Assembly: GCA_037043015.1 (NCBI GenBank)
Contig: CM073322.1
Coordinates: 20,471,601-20,535,600 of the forward strand
Source of the DNA: Bryum argenteum
Taxonomy: Eukaryota > Streptophyta > Bryopsida > Bryales > Bryaceae
Length of the DNA: 64,000 bases
Reading direction: 5' to 3'
Both the position numbers and the translations under genes were made by a program. Of this stretch, positions 1 through 11,799 are shown piece by piece (positions within the stretch are counted from its first letter, which is position 1; each line of letters starts with the position of its first letter). Below the pieces are notes generated by a model that saw only the letters and a list, made by a program, of their open reading frames with translations, was not told the origin of the DNA and did not search any database.

Positions 1-340
1 AAATGACAAAATTGTTATAGCAACACACGCATTAATAAGCAAAAATTGTTCAAATGACAAAAATGTAAACAATTGACATAAAAAAAAGAGCAAAAAAGGA
101 CACAACACTCAGACAATTGAATAAGGAGACAAGAGATGACAAAATGAGGGAATGAGAAAAGGGATTAGAAAAAATGAAGTCTTAGGGTTTCTTTACGGAG
201 AAGGGGCGAGAAGAAAGATGAGGGGACAAAAAAGACAACAACAACAACAAAGAAAACGCGACATAGCAATTGGACGATGGCACAAAGGGATGACCAAACA
301 AGTGTTGGTTAGAGAACAATACCTCAAATTAAAAGCCCTG
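1..340. other. AT-rich gene-free stretch
   Basis: A-rich sequence with short runs of A and a CAA trinucleotide patch near 237-250. No exon, RNA gene or element boundary could be supported. Confidence 0.5.
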
Positions 341-1060
341 CATTAGCGATGATGAGTAGAAGGAGAGAAGGCGAAGAGGGAACTGAAGCAAAAGGCGACT
401 AGGTCAAAGATGGAGCAAAGCGCGCGAAGAGGGCGGCTTAGCGTACAAAGATGGCGGTTTGGCTCAAAGAGGCTTGGCCAAGCGTGCGAAGAGGCTTGGC
501 AAAGCGCGCAAAGAAAGCACCGGAGGCAAACAGGGCGCAAGAGGCAAATAGGGGGGCCGAAGCGCGCATAAAAGGCAACAAGGGCAGCTAAGTGCGTGAA
601 AAAGGCACCGGGGGCGAAGACGGCGCTCGAAGCAAAGAGTAGGGTGAAGCCTGCGAAAAAGGCCAAGAGTGCAACAAATCGAGTAAAGGGCGAAGGGCCA
701 CGGTGCGGGAGGCAAAGAGGGCGGCTATAGGCGCGAAGACGAAGAGGGCGAGAAGAAAGCCGGAAAAAAAAAACAAAGAATAAGAATAGGGCTCCGAGGC
801 GTGCGAAGAAGGAAAAGACGACAAAGAGGGCGAAGAGGGAAGAAAAGAGGGCGGAGAGGAGGAAGGGAGCGAAGAGGGGGAAGCGGGAGATGATGGGGAA
901 GCAAGCGAAGACAGGAAGAGGAGAAGAGGGGGAAGAGAGGAAATAGCGGAAGAATAGAAGAGGCCAAGAGGAGAAGAAGGTGAAGAGTAGAAGAGGCCAA
1001 GAGGAGAAGAAGGCGAAGAGTAGAAGAGGGGGAGGAAGGAAGTGGAAAACAAGAAAGAAA
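341..1060. repeat. Purine-strand degenerate minisatellite
   Basis: About 700 bp in which the plus strand is almost wholly G and A with regular C. It is built of variants of GCGAAGAGGGCGGC and, towards the right, of GAAGAGTAGAAGAGGCC (two near-identical copies around 950-1030). The unit is short and variable, so the copy number is not given. The strand asymmetry creates long open frames of Ser/Pro/Leu-rich peptide on the minus strand, which I regard as artefacts of composition. Confidence 0.7.
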
Positions 1061-2669
1061 AACTAGGAAAGATGAGACAAAAAGAACCTATAACCAAGAA
1101 GCAAAAGCATATCGGAAAAACATCACCACACAGATTGTATGTTATGTACTTGTTGTTGTAGAGTGTAGTTGGTGTGTCTTGCTTTTGCTATTGTGCTAGT
1201 TGTTCCGTGACTAATTATTCGTACTTGCTAAGGCAATTGTGTGTTTTGCTTGCAAAGGCATTTGTTTCAAGTAGGTTTGAGTGTATACTTTTGCTTGTGC
1301 TTAAGCCTCATGCCAAGGCCTTAGTTGTATGTGTGTTCATGTCTTGTGCACCCATTTAGATTAAAATGTATCTTTTTGCATCTATATCATTTTAAGCATT
1401 GAACTCATAGTGTCACACAACCCCACTTTAGTCCCACAAATATGAACTCATAGTCTTGAAATGCTTGACTGTTTGAGGTACAAAATCTTGATTGAATTTG
1501 GGTAAGTTTTGAAAAACCTAAATCATGATACTAACAAGATTAGATCATTTTTTATTGTTTGCCCATACAACTAGAATGCATATAAAACAGATGCTCAATT
1601 ATTGTGATTTAAAGAAAATTTTTATGATCAACAATAGTTGCACATGAGAAAGTGCCCTTTTTACCTTGTTCAATAGATTGTAATATTGTTAAAGCTGAGT
1701 GAATGGACTCATGGTTCTCTTTAGATATATTGTTTGTCTTTCAATAAATCTTCTTTGCACTTACAATACATAAAATTTTCAATTAGAAAAGAGGAGCATG
1801 AAGGTGTCTATTAGCAAATTTCACACATGCTAAGTGCTTAACAACATGACACGTGCTAAGTGAACAATGTGAATATTAAGGATGCTTTGAGCAATTTGAT
1901 CCCGTTTGAAGTTGATCTTGTTTCTTTGGTTCAAACAGATCTACAATCCAAAATACTAAAAATGCTAGGATTCAATGGGAAAATAAATCAAATCATTCAA
2001 TAAGGATGAGCTCAAATAACCTTTATAACAACCTCAAAGTCAAATTGTACTCCTTGCATATGGATATAACCTACACCATATATTTTTTGGAAAACAAAAA
2101 TGATTGGAGGGGGAGAAGTAATGGTTCCAAAGAAGGATTCATAAATGAGTTTGAGGATTTTTGAAGGTTGAGATTTGATGTAAGATCTTCTTAGAAGACT
2201 ACTCTATTCTACAATACGAAGATGAGCTAACACATATCATTAAACAAGAATCTGCTCAACTATTTCAATATCAACATTATGTATTTGTCTTGAATATGCA
2301 TGTTCAAATGAACATTGTGTTTGAAGTGAAGGATGGCAAAAATTGTCAATATGTTTACCCTTTTAGGACAAGAGGTCTAAGAGTGGTCAACTTTCCACTA
2401 AGTTGCAATTATGATAATTTGCATAGTATCTTCTTTTGATCTAAAGCATGACTTAAGTTTTTGAGCCTTTTATGCTTCCAACAAATGCACTTGAGTTGTA
2501 CATCAATGGCTCAATATGAAGTTATGGTGAGCACATTTATGATTTCTCCCACACATATGTACCACCTGTCGACAGGATGTAGTAATTCAGCATGGGTAGA
2601 ATATATTGGATGGTTGTGAAGTATTTGTAACTTTTTATGCTTATCTTCATGATATATGCGTTTATGTAA
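1061..2669. other. AT-rich intergenic DNA, nothing recognised
   Basis: Read on both strands: no domain-like translation, no tRNA fold, no clear inverted repeat ends. Ordinary AT-rich intergenic sequence. Confidence 0.5.
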
Positions 2670-4197
2670 CCCCTAAAGTCACCTAGAGCCCAATTTTCAT
2701 TGTTTGGAGTTTAGTCAAGCTCTTTGCTACCATGATGGATTTATAAAGTTGAACTTTTTGCAAGTTGCACAGTTTTCCCATACCTTCCAACAAGACTACT
2801 GAAGCCTCAAAATTTTCTCATACTTAGGAGATATTCATAATGAAAGTTTGAGAAACTATTAGGGCATGTGAATTCTACCCAAAACTCCAAAATATGCTCA
2901 ATTATTCTCAGTTTTTGCCCAAAATCAATAAAATCACATACACTCCAAAACATCATGAAAAGATCAATTTTATCTTCTTTTCAAAATTTGTTTTTTTCCA
3001 CATGTAAACAAGGTATCAAGGCATGATCTTATTGTGTGGGTAATTGATCCTTTAATTCTACACATGACAATTTTATTCTTAAAGACATGGCTTTAAATTA
3101 AAATTTCAACATGCCTTCATGTGAAAAATTCATCATTCTTAGAGGTTCTATAGGTCATATGAGCGTTGTAATTGAATAAACATATTTGTACCTTACCTAT
3201 GAACAAGATGTAAAGAGTTGTGTCAAATTTATACCATAAATGGTTTCTTAACCCTCAAAACAAAAGATGCCCTTTATACAATAAGGAGAAATTTTTAAAA
3301 AAATGAAAATTTATTTATTTTAAGATCAACTTTGAACACCATAAGATTTGATATAAATTTACACATAGAACTTAGGTAGGACAACCTAGGGTCACATGCT
3401 TGAAAGTAAGTAAAAAATTCATAAAAATTCCACCTTGCATTCAACCTCCCAACTTTAGAGGTTAAACCTCCTAACTTCTTTTTAGCCGAAACCCCCCCCC
3501 CCCTTTTTTTAAAAGGTCATAGATGGAAATGAAGGTAAGCTACCTAAATTTTAACCAAACAAGCTTGAATATACTTATTTTAGGTCTGTGTGGGCCAAAA
3601 CTTAAGTCAAAAAAACTCATAGGTTGCGAGATTTTAACATTTTAGTACTCAAAACAAAGTACCGACTTTTCATCAATTTCATTCAAGAATGAAACTCTAA
3701 CAACAATTATATATGTGTTGAAGTGCAAGTCAAATGAAAGATCCGTTGTGGGGAACTTTTAATTCAAACTTGCCCAATTAATTACCATGTTTTCTATATT
3801 TAAAAAAAAAGTTAATTTTATTGTATACATGTGCCCATTACAAGCCTCGTAGATTATTGTGTATATTTCCAATGCGTGTACCATCACTAAATGAATTGTA
3901 GGTACCTCATATTTTTAAGAAATGGTGGATTTTTGACTTCGTATGAAGTCCTCATCCTTAGTCAAACTTTGCTACCCAAATTATTTTCAAGTGCCCAAAT
4001 TTCGTTAAACTTTTGGATCACTCAATCTATAAGCTAAAAAATCATAACAAAAATGTGCAACATTTTGTTGTAATATTCTACAACATCCAACAATTAAAAT
4101 TCCTAAAATCTTCTTCTAAACATTCTAAAAGATTATTCCTTGACTTATTCAGCTTCGAAAGAAATTTGAAGGTTGATACCCTAATGGCATTTAGGGG
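2670..4197 (+). mobile_element. TTAA-type non-autonomous element, long family (copy 1)
   Basis: The left end reads CCCCTAAAGTC after GTAA and the right end GGCATTTAGGGG before TTAT, so the termini form a short imperfect inverted repeat and the flanks are decayed forms of TTAA. The interior shares a recognisable order of phrases with copies near 6.79-7.72, 18.36-18.85, 35.85-36.67 and 43.80-44.10 kb: a 'gaactttttgca' block, 'tttttcca-tacctttc', 'cccaaaatcaat', 'catgatctcac', 'catacctccatgtgaa'. There is no coding capacity. A homopolymer C10T7 lies near 3490. The boundaries are inferred from termini, so they are less certain than the family membership. Confidence 0.5.
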
Positions 4198-4633
4198 TTA
4201 TTCAAACAAGAAAATGATGTTAGAATGGTGGGAGAACAACTTGGGACAATTTCACCTTCTATCAAACTTTGAATGTGACTTCTTCCAAACTATTCCAAAT
4301 TTTGTATAGAAACCCTCTTACTTGCAATCCTCACATAAAAATATGAAAGAATTTCTTAGATAAAAAAGAACTCTCAATTTCATGGTGTAAAGATTGATCA
4401 ATTTCATGGTGTAAAGATTGATCAATTTCAAACCATAGCCTCCATACTAAAGACCCATGATGTACCTTCTCATATTCCCCAAACCAATACATCGTAAAGT
4501 AGCATCTTACTCAAGTTGTTGCAAGAGAATCTGCTTTGTAGCTCTCACTAACTTTTCACCTATATTTGATGCCAAACTCGTCACCTTCTAATGATGCATT
4601 CGAAAAGTGAAATTTTACAATTCAAATCAGAAT
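4198..4633. repeat. Intergenic spacer with a 25-bp tandem duplication
   Basis: Mostly featureless AT-rich sequence. Around 4375-4430 the phrase GATCAATTTCATGGTGTAAA occurs as an immediate direct duplication with a third partial copy. No gene seen. Confidence 0.5.
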
Positions 4634-4637
4634 TTAA

Positions 4638-4999
4638 CCCTTAAACGCCCTTGGGGTCTAAAACGGGCAGCCCAAAATTGGATCACATCATCTTTTGGAC
4701 TTGGGCATCATGAATAGTGCACTTTTTGAACTTGGGCGTCATGAATGGACCAATCAATGATGAGCTTGCAACCTCCTACAAGGTTATGTACCACCCCAAC
4801 CTACCTACCACAATCCTTTCAAAGCACAAAATCCTTCATACAAATTGTGATTTGAATTGTAAAAATTCACTTTTTGAATGCATCATAAGATGGTGACCAA
4901 TTTGACATCAAAAGATAAGTGAAAAGTTGAGTACAGTGAAAGCTTCAAGGAAGATTCTGTTGGAATCAAGCCCCTTGGGCTTGCTTGGGCGTTTAAGGG
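4638..4999 (+). mobile_element. TTAA-flanked MITE, family 1 (alpha-to-beta)
   Basis: A 362-bp element flanked on both sides by TTAA (4634-4637 and 5000-5003). The left terminus is CCCTTAAACGCCC and the right terminus GGGCGTTTAAGGG, a perfect 13-bp inverted repeat. Interior landmarks are 'aacgggcagcccaaaa' after the left (alpha) end and 'ggaatcaagcccc' before the right (beta) end. Full relatives lie at 21.69-22.44 and 22.44-22.80 kb. It has no coding capacity and so is non-autonomous. A TTAA target with CCC-starting ends fits piggyBac-type transposition; that assignment is inference. Confidence 0.8.
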
Positions 5000-5003
5000 T
5001 TAA

Positions 5004-5191
5004 ATGAGTGAATTTGTGCTTTGAAAAGATTGTGGTAGGTAGGTTGGGGTTGTACATAACCTTGAAGGAGGTTGCAAGCTCATCATTGATTGCTTCATTG
5101 AGGATGCCCAAGTTCAAAAAGTGCACTATCCACGATGCCCAAGTCCAAAAATGTTGTGATCCAACTTTGCAACTCCATGGGCGTTTAAGGG
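5004..5191 (-). mobile_element. Truncated family-1 MITE in inverted orientation
   Basis: Starts immediately after the TTAA that closes the previous element and reads as the reverse complement of its alpha half ('ttgtgctttgaaa', 'aagctcatcattgattg', 'atgcccaagtcc'). It ends in GGGCGTTTAAGGG then TTAA (5192-5195). The beta-side half is missing. The head-to-head arrangement with the previous unit repeats what is seen intact at 22.1-22.8 kb. Confidence 0.75.
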
Positions 5192-5195
5192 TTAA

Positions 5196-6789
5196 AAGAA
5201 AAGCAACATAAATTCACGAAGTTAGAGTGGCATAATGGGTTGATGCCACAAGAAAAATGGTCATCAAAAAGAAACAAAGAAACATAACTCTATACCGAAT
5301 TTTAAGACACTTTTAGGGTTAGGGGGAGTTGAGGGCAAAAAGCCCCTCGCCAAGACAAAGGTGCAAGTTCTTGGACCTGCACATCTTTTAGTATAAATTG
5401 GGAGGGGAGGTTTGAATAAAAGTGAAATAAAGCAGGGTATCTTTCTAATTTGTGTCAGAAAAACAATTAAAACATAAAAATTAAAATAAATAAAGCAAGA
5501 AGGGAAGGAAGGATAGGCTTCATGACAAGTTGGCATGCAGAATGGCGGGGCTAGATCCTAGTCAGCACCAGTGAGGGAACGCCACGTGTCATGTATGGTG
5601 GGTCACCGACCTTTAACACTATATAAATAGTTGTGGAGTAGTTACACTAAATATGTATTAATTAAATTATTACAAGATTTGAAAATGCTATAAGTTTTTA
5701 CTATTGGCATGGGAAAATCTATTAAGAGTATTGATTCTAAAACTGTGTAAGGATCCTCATTTTGGCCAATGTAGTTGGTAAAAATATTGATCAATAGTGA
5801 AGACTTATAGAAATTAGTATATCTACCTATTTAGTGTAATTGTAGTATACTCTTATGATAAAACAATGTTCAGTTGGAGGTGCTTTGAAGTTTAGTGCAC
5901 CCATCTTATCAAGACACAAATTTAACCCTTGGAGAAGATCCTTGGGTGTTTCTCGGAGCTTGAAACCTCAAAACTCCAATTCTCTACCTCTATGCACTTC
6001 AAGGGGTGCGAAACAAATTTTTAATACTTTTTTTAACTTCCAACCATAAGATCTTGTACCTAAGCCAATTTTTAGTATCTGATTCAAAAATTGACAGTTG
6101 GATGTTTACCATTTGAGAGATCATAACATCCAAAGTTTGTCTACGAAGTTTTATTGGGCATTGTTGAGATTATTTTTTGACACTTTTGGAGGCTGCCCTT
6201 GTAAAATTGGTACTTTTTGTAATTTGGGGACCTTTGGAACTTAAGTAGTTGAGATCTGGTCATGAACATATTTCCAAAAAAAAATCTCAAAAATACTAAA
6301 TTTAAACTACCCCAGTTTGGCTCGCAAACCAAGAATTGTCGTAGAAGACTCAAAAATCGGAATTTGGCTTTGCAAGTTTTACCACATACACTTTGCAGTA
6401 TAGGGGGCGCCCATAAAAAAAATTAAGCACAAATATTACTTTTAGCCTATTTATCTAGGCTGCCTAAAATAGCAAAAGCCCGATTTGGTCCTCTTGGATC
6501 TTTAGCGGTTAAGGAGAGGATGTAGATACGCTATTGAAGATATTTGTAAGATAATAATTCTTCTTTTGTAACTTCTAAAATTTTATATTGCAAATTCGTA
6601 AAAATTTCAAATTTTACTTGTCGTAAATTTTATATTACTATATGGAATTATTATATAAACTCAACCATATGTTCTCACATTTGATCCTCAAAGGTGAATG
6701 AATCCAAAAATAGGTCAATTCAACTTTGACCAAAACAAAAATAAATTTTAAAAATTAAAAAATTAAAATAATGATAATAATAAATAAAT
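5196..6789. other. AT-rich intergenic DNA with an orphan TATA/G-box pair
   Basis: No gene or element recognised. A CACGTG core at about 5583-5588 is followed by ACTATATAAATAG at about 5619-5631, the spacing expected of a plant promoter. The next kilobase shows no credible exon, so it may be a relic or a chance match. Confidence 0.4.
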
Positions 6790-7715
6790 CACACGGAGTT
6801 GGAACCTTCCGCACATGCTAGAGTTTTTCCATACCTTTCGATTGACACCATTTGCGCATCAAGATTCCTCATGCTATAGGACATATCTAATCTCAAAGTT
6901 TAAGAAGGTTAGTAGGGCATGTTGACATATGCCCAAAATCTGTCGAAATTCAATTACATTGCAATAAACTTCAAAAATTCACCAAAAACTGAGATTTTAC
7001 TTTTTTAATATTTTGTTTTTTGTACATGTGAAATAGATAGTATAACATGTTTTCATCATTTGGATTTTTAATGGATTATTGATTATATGCCTTATTTATT
7101 GTTCAAAATAGAACCCCAATTCCGTTAGAATGGCATTATCCCGGTAAAATGGCACACCTCAACTTTCTGAACTGTAGTTCAAAAACCATGTGATATATAA
7201 CAGAATTTTAAGGTGATAGTAGGGAAAATGAGTGACAATGTATATGGAGAAGTGATATTACAAAAAATTGTGATATTACAGAATATATCATTTTATATGA
7301 GCACAAATGTAAGATCTAGTGTGACAAAATGGCACATGGCATAGTGCCATTTTAACGGAATTGGGTTATAGACCTTTGTATCAACATACCTCCACGTGAA
7401 ACAAAAAGTATTTTTTCAGGTTTTATAAGTCCTATGTGGATAAAAATTATATGGACATATTCCTTACCCACCTAGAAACAAGAAATCAAAGAGCTTTGTA
7501 TCAAATACTATGTTATTAGCCTCCAAAGTGCTACATTTCCACTCCACAACAAAACAAATAACTTTGTTAGCTTTGAACATTATAAACCCCACAATTGTTG
7601 AGGAATGTGACCTCGAGTTTAGGTATACGTACACATGGAAAAGTTACGTAAAAGATCTCATGGGTACATTCTTGAGATTAGGTCAAAAGTTGAAAATCTA
7701 CACCTTGCACTGAAA
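6790..7715 (+). mobile_element. TTAA-type long family, partial copy 2, split by a nested MITE
   Basis: Shares with copies at 2.67, 18.36 and 35.85 kb the ordered phrases 'gagttggaacctt', 'tttttccatacctttc', 'aaaccccaaaatctg'-like text, 'acatacctccacgtgaa' and, at the right, 'gattaggtcaaaagttgaaaatct'. The element at 7113-7367 interrupts it. The ends are not clear and no coding potential is present. Confidence 0.45.
7113..7367. mobile_element. 255-bp MITE with CCCCAATTCCG ends (copy 1)
   Basis: Terminal inverted repeats begin CCCCAATTCCGTTA and extend for about 30 bp ('atggcattat' against 'atagtgccat'). Five bases, ATAGA, are repeated at both sides (7108-7112 and 7368-7372). A second copy of the same length is at 16621-16875. 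Comparison with the uninterrupted relative near 36249-36290 shows the host sequence continuing across the insertion. The superfamily is uncertain because the target duplication length (5 or 6) is not diagnostic. Confidence 0.75.
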
Positions 7716-7852
7716 GAGGGCACTCATGAGGATTTTGTAGAATCGTGGCTTCTTTTCCTTTTATAAGATGATGATGCTCAAAGTCATGTGAAAGAGGTCT
7801 TTCAAAACCCTTATAGAGCACTTCATATTCTACAAAACTTTTTATCCCTTAA

Positions 7853-8112
7853 CCCCTAACTCTCCTTGTTGCAAAACGATCTAAGTCACAAAATTTGACC
7901 TTCCTTTAGATTAAGCTCAAAGAATCTCAATCCGAGCATTATTCGAAGGATTCAACTGTAAGATCTCAAAGTTCACTTGACATTCTTCTCACATACCAAA
8001 TTTGAACCGTTCATTCTTCCTCATTTGTGAGATTATAATGGTCAAAATTGGCTGAGATTTTCTCCTGCGGCAACCTCCAAAACCCGTTTCGGGTTTTAAG
8101 GAGAGTTAGGGG
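7853..8112. mobile_element. TTAA-flanked MITE, family 2, nested in family 1
   Basis: A 260-bp element with termini CCCCTAACTCTCC and GGAGAGTTAGGGG, a perfect 13-bp inverted repeat, flanked by TTAA at 7849-7852 and 8113-8116. The outside sequence is TTATCCC on the left and ACGCC on the right. Joined through one TTAA this reads TTATCCC-TTAA-ACGCC, a near copy of the family-1 terminus TTAACCCTTAAACGCC. The element therefore sits in the TTAA inside another MITE's terminal repeat, and that TTAA has been duplicated. Diverged relatives without clear left ends are near 35138-35350 and 44113-44345. Confidence 0.8.
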
Positions 8113-8116
8113 TTAA

Positions 8117-8425
8117 ACGCCTACAGAATCTCCCCTGTAGCTCTCAATGTACTCAACTTTTCACTTATATTTTGATGTCAAATTGGTCACCTTCTTGTGA
8201 TGCATTCAGAAAGTTAAATTTTAGAATTCAAAACACAATTTGTATGAGTGATTTTGTGCTTTGAAAGGATTGTGATAGGTAGGTTGGGGTGGTACATAAC
8301 CTTGTAGGAGGTTGCAAGCTCATCATTGATTGGATCATTCATGATGCCCAAGTTCAAAAAGTGCACTATTAATGATGCCCAAGTCCAAAAGATGCTATGA
8401 TCCAATATTGGGCTACCCAAATCCG
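8117..8425 (-). mobile_element. Family-1 MITE remnant hit by the 7853-8112 element
   Basis: Reads like the second (beta-to-alpha) unit at 22442-22803: 'cagaatct', 'gatgtcaaattggtcacctt', 'gtgctttgaaaggattgtg', 'gcaagctcatcattgattgg', 'gatgcccaagtcc'. It lacks about 28 bp near the beta end and loses similarity in the alpha end after 'gggctaccc'. Its beta terminus is split by the nested element to the left. Confidence 0.7.
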
Positions 8426-8429
8426 TATA

Positions 8430-9780
8430 GCTAACCGTAGTAGTCACTTAATCACATCATATTCTACATGGACCAAGTCCCTTGGGTTGGGTTTGTCTTT
8501 GAAAGGTTATTCATGTGATTGAATTGGTAAAGGGGCCTCTTTTTTGTCTTGATATGAAGTCTTAATGCTTGGTTAAAGTATTATGCCAAAATCTTTTAAA
8601 GTACGTGGCATAAAATCATAATTTACAAGATCTTACAAGTTACAAAATTAAAGTTTATTTAGTGAAAATTTTGAAAAATAACTCATTAACTTGCTCAGTT
8701 TGGAGAGATTGGAGTTGAAGGTTGCTACCCCTTTGGACCTTTACCGGCGAAAGGGTTATCTTAAGAGACACTACATTTAACGTTTTCCCTAACATACAAT
8801 TAACCAAAACCCCAACCATTTATGACCACCACCTCCATTTGACAAATATATAAGTGTAGATAGGTGAAATTTTAATAACTCAAACATGTAAGTTCCAAGG
8901 GTCCACGGCGGAACTCCTAACTATTATTATGTTACATTGGATGGTCATATCTCGTAAATATCACTATACCGTTTCCGGTGGCCAAAGCCAAATCTTGACA
9001 TGTAACTACATCATATCCAACATCTAACAGCCTATTGTTGGAACTTCTACCATACCAAAATTTGTGCCTAAAAACCTATTATTAGAACATTTACATGTCA
9101 TGTACATGTTCATGTCATCCAATGACCAGATTTTAGAAAATTTAGTGTTTAGATTTTCATAACCAATGGCTCAATTTTGGGACTTTGATCGTGCCTTGTA
9201 TGATAGTTGTTCACCAAAGCTTGGAAATGTCACTTTGGCATATGAACCCTTTGGCACGACCCCGGATTCCCATAAGAATTTTGTAATTTGGTATATGCCA
9301 TCTCTCAACAATATCTGAAAAGGATAGAAAATAGAGGTTGTATTCTTGATTTACTCATTAAAATGCAAAATGCATAGTTTTTTTATTTTTTTATTTTTTT
9401 TTATTTTTTTATTTTTAAATTATAGTTAGTTAGTTAGTTAATGAACTAGTGCAATATTAACTTGAAGTTTGTGTGGAGTTCATTTGGGACGGCGGGTTTC
9501 ACAATGAGGTTCATATCTAGTAGCCCTTGGCGAAATCATAAAAGCTTCATTGTGGTATATCTAATGGCCATTGCTTGGCACTAAGGGTGGAATATCATAA
9601 AACTTCCACATCCATGCCAATGTTGTTCACTTAATTTCTATATTTTCATTTTAGATATGTACTTTTTAAGTTTATTTTCTAAGTTTTAATTTTTTCGGAG
9701 GCAATCGCTTGTACTTTTTTCAAATTGGAGTTGCCAACTCTATTTTATTTTTGCAAGATGATCCTTGGTACCGTAGGTGA
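8430..9780. other. AT-rich intergenic DNA
   Basis: No gene recognised. Text at 8465-8510 resembles a decayed family-1 beta end. Low-complexity TTTTTATT runs lie at 9375-9420 and GTTA repeats at 9425-9440. From about 8880 scattered phrases ('ccaaatcttgacatg', 'ggcaccccgga'-like) foreshadow the array that follows. Confidence 0.45.
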
Positions 9781-10500
9781 CTTTCACCAAAGGTGGTTGA
9801 ACAAGAGTTTTAGAGTGGGCAAGGGAGGCGCACACCACAACGAATTTGTCATTTTGAGCCAATAGTGGCTATATGGCCTAATCTTAGTGATTTCAATGTA
9901 AAATTTTTGATAGTTGATGGCCAAATTTTGAGATTTTTATTATGTCACATTTGATAATTGATGAAAAATTTTTGAACATGTTATTGTGCCATATCTATTA
10001 GACAGTAACAAATTTTGAATTTGCCACTTTGCCATATCCAATGGATGATGGTGGCAAATTATAAAATGTCACTTTACAGTAACCACTGGACGGTGGCAAA
10101 TCTAAAATATCACCAGTGCGTATCCAGTGGATGGTGGCAAATCTACAATGACACCATGGCGTATCTAGTGGACGGTGGCAAATCTAAAATGTCACTAGGG
10201 CGTATCCAGTGGACGGTGGCAAATCTAAAGTGTCACGAGGGCGTATCCAGTGGACAGTGACAAATCACAAAATGACACTCTATCGTATTCAAATTACAAC
10301 GTCAATTGTAAATTGTCACTATGCCATTTCTAGTGGATAATAACAAATCTTTAAGATGTCAATGCACTAGGTCTAAGGGATGATGGTGAAATCTTGGAAA
10401 TTTCTGCATGATGCATCCAGTGGCTCATGGCCAAACCTTGAAATTTTTACCATTTCATCTACAGTTGCTAGGCCAAATATTAGTAGATTGAACATGTTGA
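9781..10500. repeat. Degenerate ~60-bp tandem array
   Basis: Best preserved at 10060-10260, where the unit CGTATCCAGTGGACGGTGGC followed by AAATCTAAAATGTCAC recurs about every 60 bp with at least five clear copies. Outside this core the same words (GTGGCCAAAT, TTTTGTCAC) persist in decayed form. The array at 14050-15490 uses related vocabulary (GGTGGCCAAA, TTGTCAC, TGGATATGCCA), suggesting shared origin. Confidence 0.7.
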
Positions 10501-10794
10501 TTTTAAAGGCTGGTAACCAAATCTTGACTAGTGACCAAATTTTACTTATATTTATTAGAATATAATGTGTACATACATTGTGTAATTTGATACTAAGTTC
10601 AATGTAGAGTCAACATTAGTCACACTATGTCACTTTACAAAAGTTTTCAGCAATTTACTATAGTACCTCAACAATATGAGTCAAGTCTCTGTGTGTGAAT
10701 AGAGTGCAACTTTTGACACATCAAATATTGTGAAGGACATTTCATTTCTATTGCCAACTCAACAAAATAGAGAAATGAAGAGGTGATGAACGAA

Positions 10795-11799
10795 GTGCAA
10801 GATTCGGGGACAGCGAAATCCAAGCCGCGCTGGTGCACTTGCTATGCAGCCTCCGATGCCGAAGGACGGGCCCGAAGCTTCACAGCACAGCCCCATAGCC
10901 AGCGTCCGTCAATGCCGCTTTACAAATCAATGAGCCGGCATTAGAGTTCCCCTTTGGACCCGTATCCACAATAGAACGCTCATTTCCATTTATAACCAAA
11001 CGCTCTTCAATTACTACCTGGTCCTCCAGTGTCGTGATGAAGCAACGCGGAATGCGCATTATTCCAGTTACTACGTGGGGCCGGATTATCCAGCACTCTG
11101 TGATATAACAGAGTTGGCCTCGTTTGAATTCTAACAGCTCGGGCATCCGGCCTGGTGTGATATAACAGAGGTCTGGTTTAAAATCCAGCAGTAGAGGGGA
11201 ATCAACGTGGGAGCTGCTGAATGCGCGGCGGGCGTGGCGCGCGCTGCCCCCTGCAGGTTCCGAACTCTCGATCAACTCGCTCAGCTCGCTGTGGCCTCCC
11301 CCCACTTCCCCCCCCCCCCCCCAATTTCTCTCGATTGCACGTCCTCATCTGACTTAAATCTGCTGCTTCCCTTCCCACACTGTTGAACTTTGTTCATCCA
11401 TCGACAGAGATCAGTAGTTCAGTACTGGTCCTTAATAGTGCTTCCATTTCCTTTCCCTCTCGTCCTGCAGGGCCGCTGCTTCATCTTGTCTATCAGATCT
11501 GCTCCTCCGTTTGAGATCTTTTGATGGTAACACTACATTGTCATGCGCGTTCATGCAATCGTGTTCCTGCATTGCATTGAACGTTGGGCCCCAGTTGCGT
11601 TCGTATAAATGAGCACTCATTCTGCATCTTGAGTTGTGGCGTTGGACGTTTTGAACTGTTTTTCTGGATCTGAAGGATTACTTACTGTTTCGATTGCGTT
11701 CCGTGTGTTTCAGGTTTAGATACAAGATTCGGAGTGAGGTGGATTTGAGGCTTTCTGAAAATTGATATGATTTGAGTGTTACGGTTGTAATCTGTAGTT
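10795..11799 (+). promoter_or_regulatory. Upstream/leader region of the EXORDIUM-like gene
   Basis: Composition changes here from AT-rich to GC-rich, as around the other genes. At 11100-11185 the word TGTGATATAACAGAG occurs twice about 62 bp apart in a short tandem duplication. A run of C at about 11310-11322 follows. The region 11330-11799 is a plausible 5' leader. A possible acceptor (TGTGTTTCAG) at about 11705-11714 leaves open a leader intron. No clear TATA box could be fixed, so the transcription start is not assigned. Confidence 0.4.

Noticed and set aside
343-1097. Three long Ser/Pro/Leu-rich frames on the minus strand
   Set aside because: They follow from the purine-strand repeat. 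The frames overlap one another and have no domain or codon signal.
10880-11305. 141-codon minus-strand frame upstream of the EXORDIUM gene
   Set aside because: Its apparent internal repeat (DLCYITPG / QLCYITEC) comes from the tandem TGTGATATAACAGAG duplication. No family resemblance and no splice context.
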